Below, piece by piece: positions 6,231 to 6,951 of a stretch of DNA of 6,951 bases. Made by a program: the position numbers and the translations under genes. The notes below the pieces were generated by a model. It was not told where the DNA came from, did no database searches, and saw only the letters and a program-made list of their open reading frames with translations. This stretch comes from an uncultured Bacilli bacterium. Its GTDB lineage: Bacteria > Bacillota_I > Bacilli_A > RF39 > UBA660. Within the stretch, counting starts at the first letter, position 1; each line of letters opens with the position of its first letter. Location: positions 1 to 6,951 of the forward strand of contig CALVPA010000047.1 in the NCBI GenBank assembly GCA_944350395.1, in the 5' to 3' direction.

Positions 6231-6951
6231 CTACTTTCCAATTTTTTCAAATATATTTTCATATATTACTTTACTTTCGTACTCTTTAGGTAATGACTTT
6301 AATATATCTTCCCTATCCGAGCGATACTTATCTATAAATATATAATCCATAAGTTCTACTATTCCTTGATCTTTAACTTTCATAGTTTGATCCAAATTTA
6401 CAGCAAATCTGTATCCCTCTTTGATGAGATTTCTTACAGACTTTTTGTTTTCTGCCAAAGTGTCATAATCGATGAGCACAATAATACTATGTTTAGCATA
6501 TTCGTCATCAAATAAGCCGAAAGTGCTCTTTAACTTGTTATCTTTTTCATATAGCGTACTAGGCATATATAACACATATTTTTTATTGAAGTCTGCACTG
6601 TACATATCTTTAACTATTTGAGGTAATAATAGAGATAATATTACAGCAACTTTGTCTTCTGCTACAATTCCTTCACTGTAAGATTTATCGACTATATATT
6701 CGCTATAAACTTTACTAAACGATATATTGTGATCTAACTCTAATCCGTACATTTTCTTTTCGCTCATCGAATTATAGTTTAACTCAAAAGTATTAGTCTC
6801 AAACTTTTTAATAACGTTTTTAGTCATTACACTATAGAGTCTTTGCAATTTGATAATATCGTTTGCCATTTTTTTAATATCTAAATCGCTTAATTTATCT
6901 ATTTCATATTTATTTATTCTATTTTTATAGTCTTCTCTCTTTGTTTTAACG
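6231..6951 (-). CDS. Uncharacterised protein, possibly degenerate EAL-like (5' end outside window)
   Basis: The frame ends in TAG at 6233-6231 and is open through the right edge (239 codons seen). A Met codon at 6869 exists, but only an A-run precedes it, with no ribosome binding site, and the residues before it (from about VKTKREDYKNRINKYE) are charged and helical and run smoothly into it; I therefore treat the gene as partial. The N-terminal part seen looks coiled-coil-like. The rest alternates strands and helices: KKYVLYMPS, SIIVLIDYD, NLIKEGYRFAVNLDQ, MDYIFIDK. This order resembles the second half of EAL-type domains (cyclic-di-GMP phosphodiesterase fold), but the catalytic DDFG-type motif is replaced by NLDQ, so an enzyme is unlikely and the match is tentative. 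It is the first visible gene of the operon, 17 nt before the NTPase gene. It might be a sensor or scaffold for the complex. Confidence 0.6.
   Translation of the reverse strand, partial: VKTKREDYKNRINKYEIDKLSDLDIKKMANDIIKLQRLYSVMTKNVIKKFETNTFELNYNSMSEKKMYGLELDHNISFSKVYSEYIVDKSYSEGIVAEDKVAVILSLLLPQIVKDMYSADFNKKYVLYMPSTLYEKDNKLKSTFGLFDDEYAKHSIIVLIDYDTLAENKKSVRNLIKEGYRFAVNLDQTMKVKDQGIVELMDYIFIDKYRSDREDILKSLPKEYESKVIYENIFEKIGK

Noticed and set aside
6867..6869. ATG at 6869 as the true start of the first operon gene
   Set aside because: Only an A-run precedes it, with no ribosome binding site, and the frame stays open to the window edge with plausible helical protein sequence.
1..6951. tRNA or rRNA genes, CRISPR arrays, insertion sequences, riboswitches
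   Set aside because: Looked for on both strands; the only gaps over 50 nt are 807-985 and 1613-1715, and they hold just promoters, regulatory boxes and terminators.

Overview
The window is AT-rich DNA (roughly one third G+C by eye) from a low-G+C Gram-positive bacterium (Bacillota). It is probably an uncultured gut-type Bacilli or Clostridia lineage. This rests on the AT-rich codon use, purine-rich ribosome binding sites, two proteins with SipW-type export signals, and an ER-type (Ser-His) signal peptidase. Perfect Spo0A-type boxes in one promoter would fit a lineage that has Spo0A, but that is inference. Stops used are TAA, TAG and TGA; the TGA sits at a gene junction where reading it as Trp would fuse two genes, so the standard bacterial code fits best.

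Layout. 1-806 (minus): N-terminal 268 residues of cofactor-independent phosphoglycerate mutase (gpmI), running off the left edge. 807-985: divergent promoter region with a cluster of Spo0A-box-like sites. 986-1612 (plus): a 208-residue exported protein of the TasA/camelysin-like, SipW-substrate type, followed by a hairpin terminator. 1693-1717: terminator of a converging minus-strand operon. 1716 to beyond 6951 (minus): a tight five-gene operon with gaps of 8-18 nt.

In transcription order the operon holds: (1) a protein whose reading frame stays open to the right edge, with a helical N-terminal part and possibly a degenerate EAL-like fold; (2) a membrane-anchored McrB-type AAA+ NTPase; (3) a DUF2357-family protein, the usual McrC-like partner of McrB-type NTPases, but without a visible PD-(D/E)XK nuclease; (4) a SipW-like signal peptidase I; (5) a 405-residue exported protein with a SipW-type signal.

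The combination is the interesting part. A McrB/DUF2357 pair would normally suggest DNA restriction, but here the NTPase is tethered to the membrane, the partner lacks a nuclease, and the pair is co-transcribed with a signal peptidase and its likely substrate. My reading, which is inference, is a membrane-located NTP-driven machine linked to export, processing or assembly of cell-surface proteins. The separately transcribed 208-residue protein is a plausible second client, and a degenerate EAL-like protein, if confirmed, could act as a sensor.
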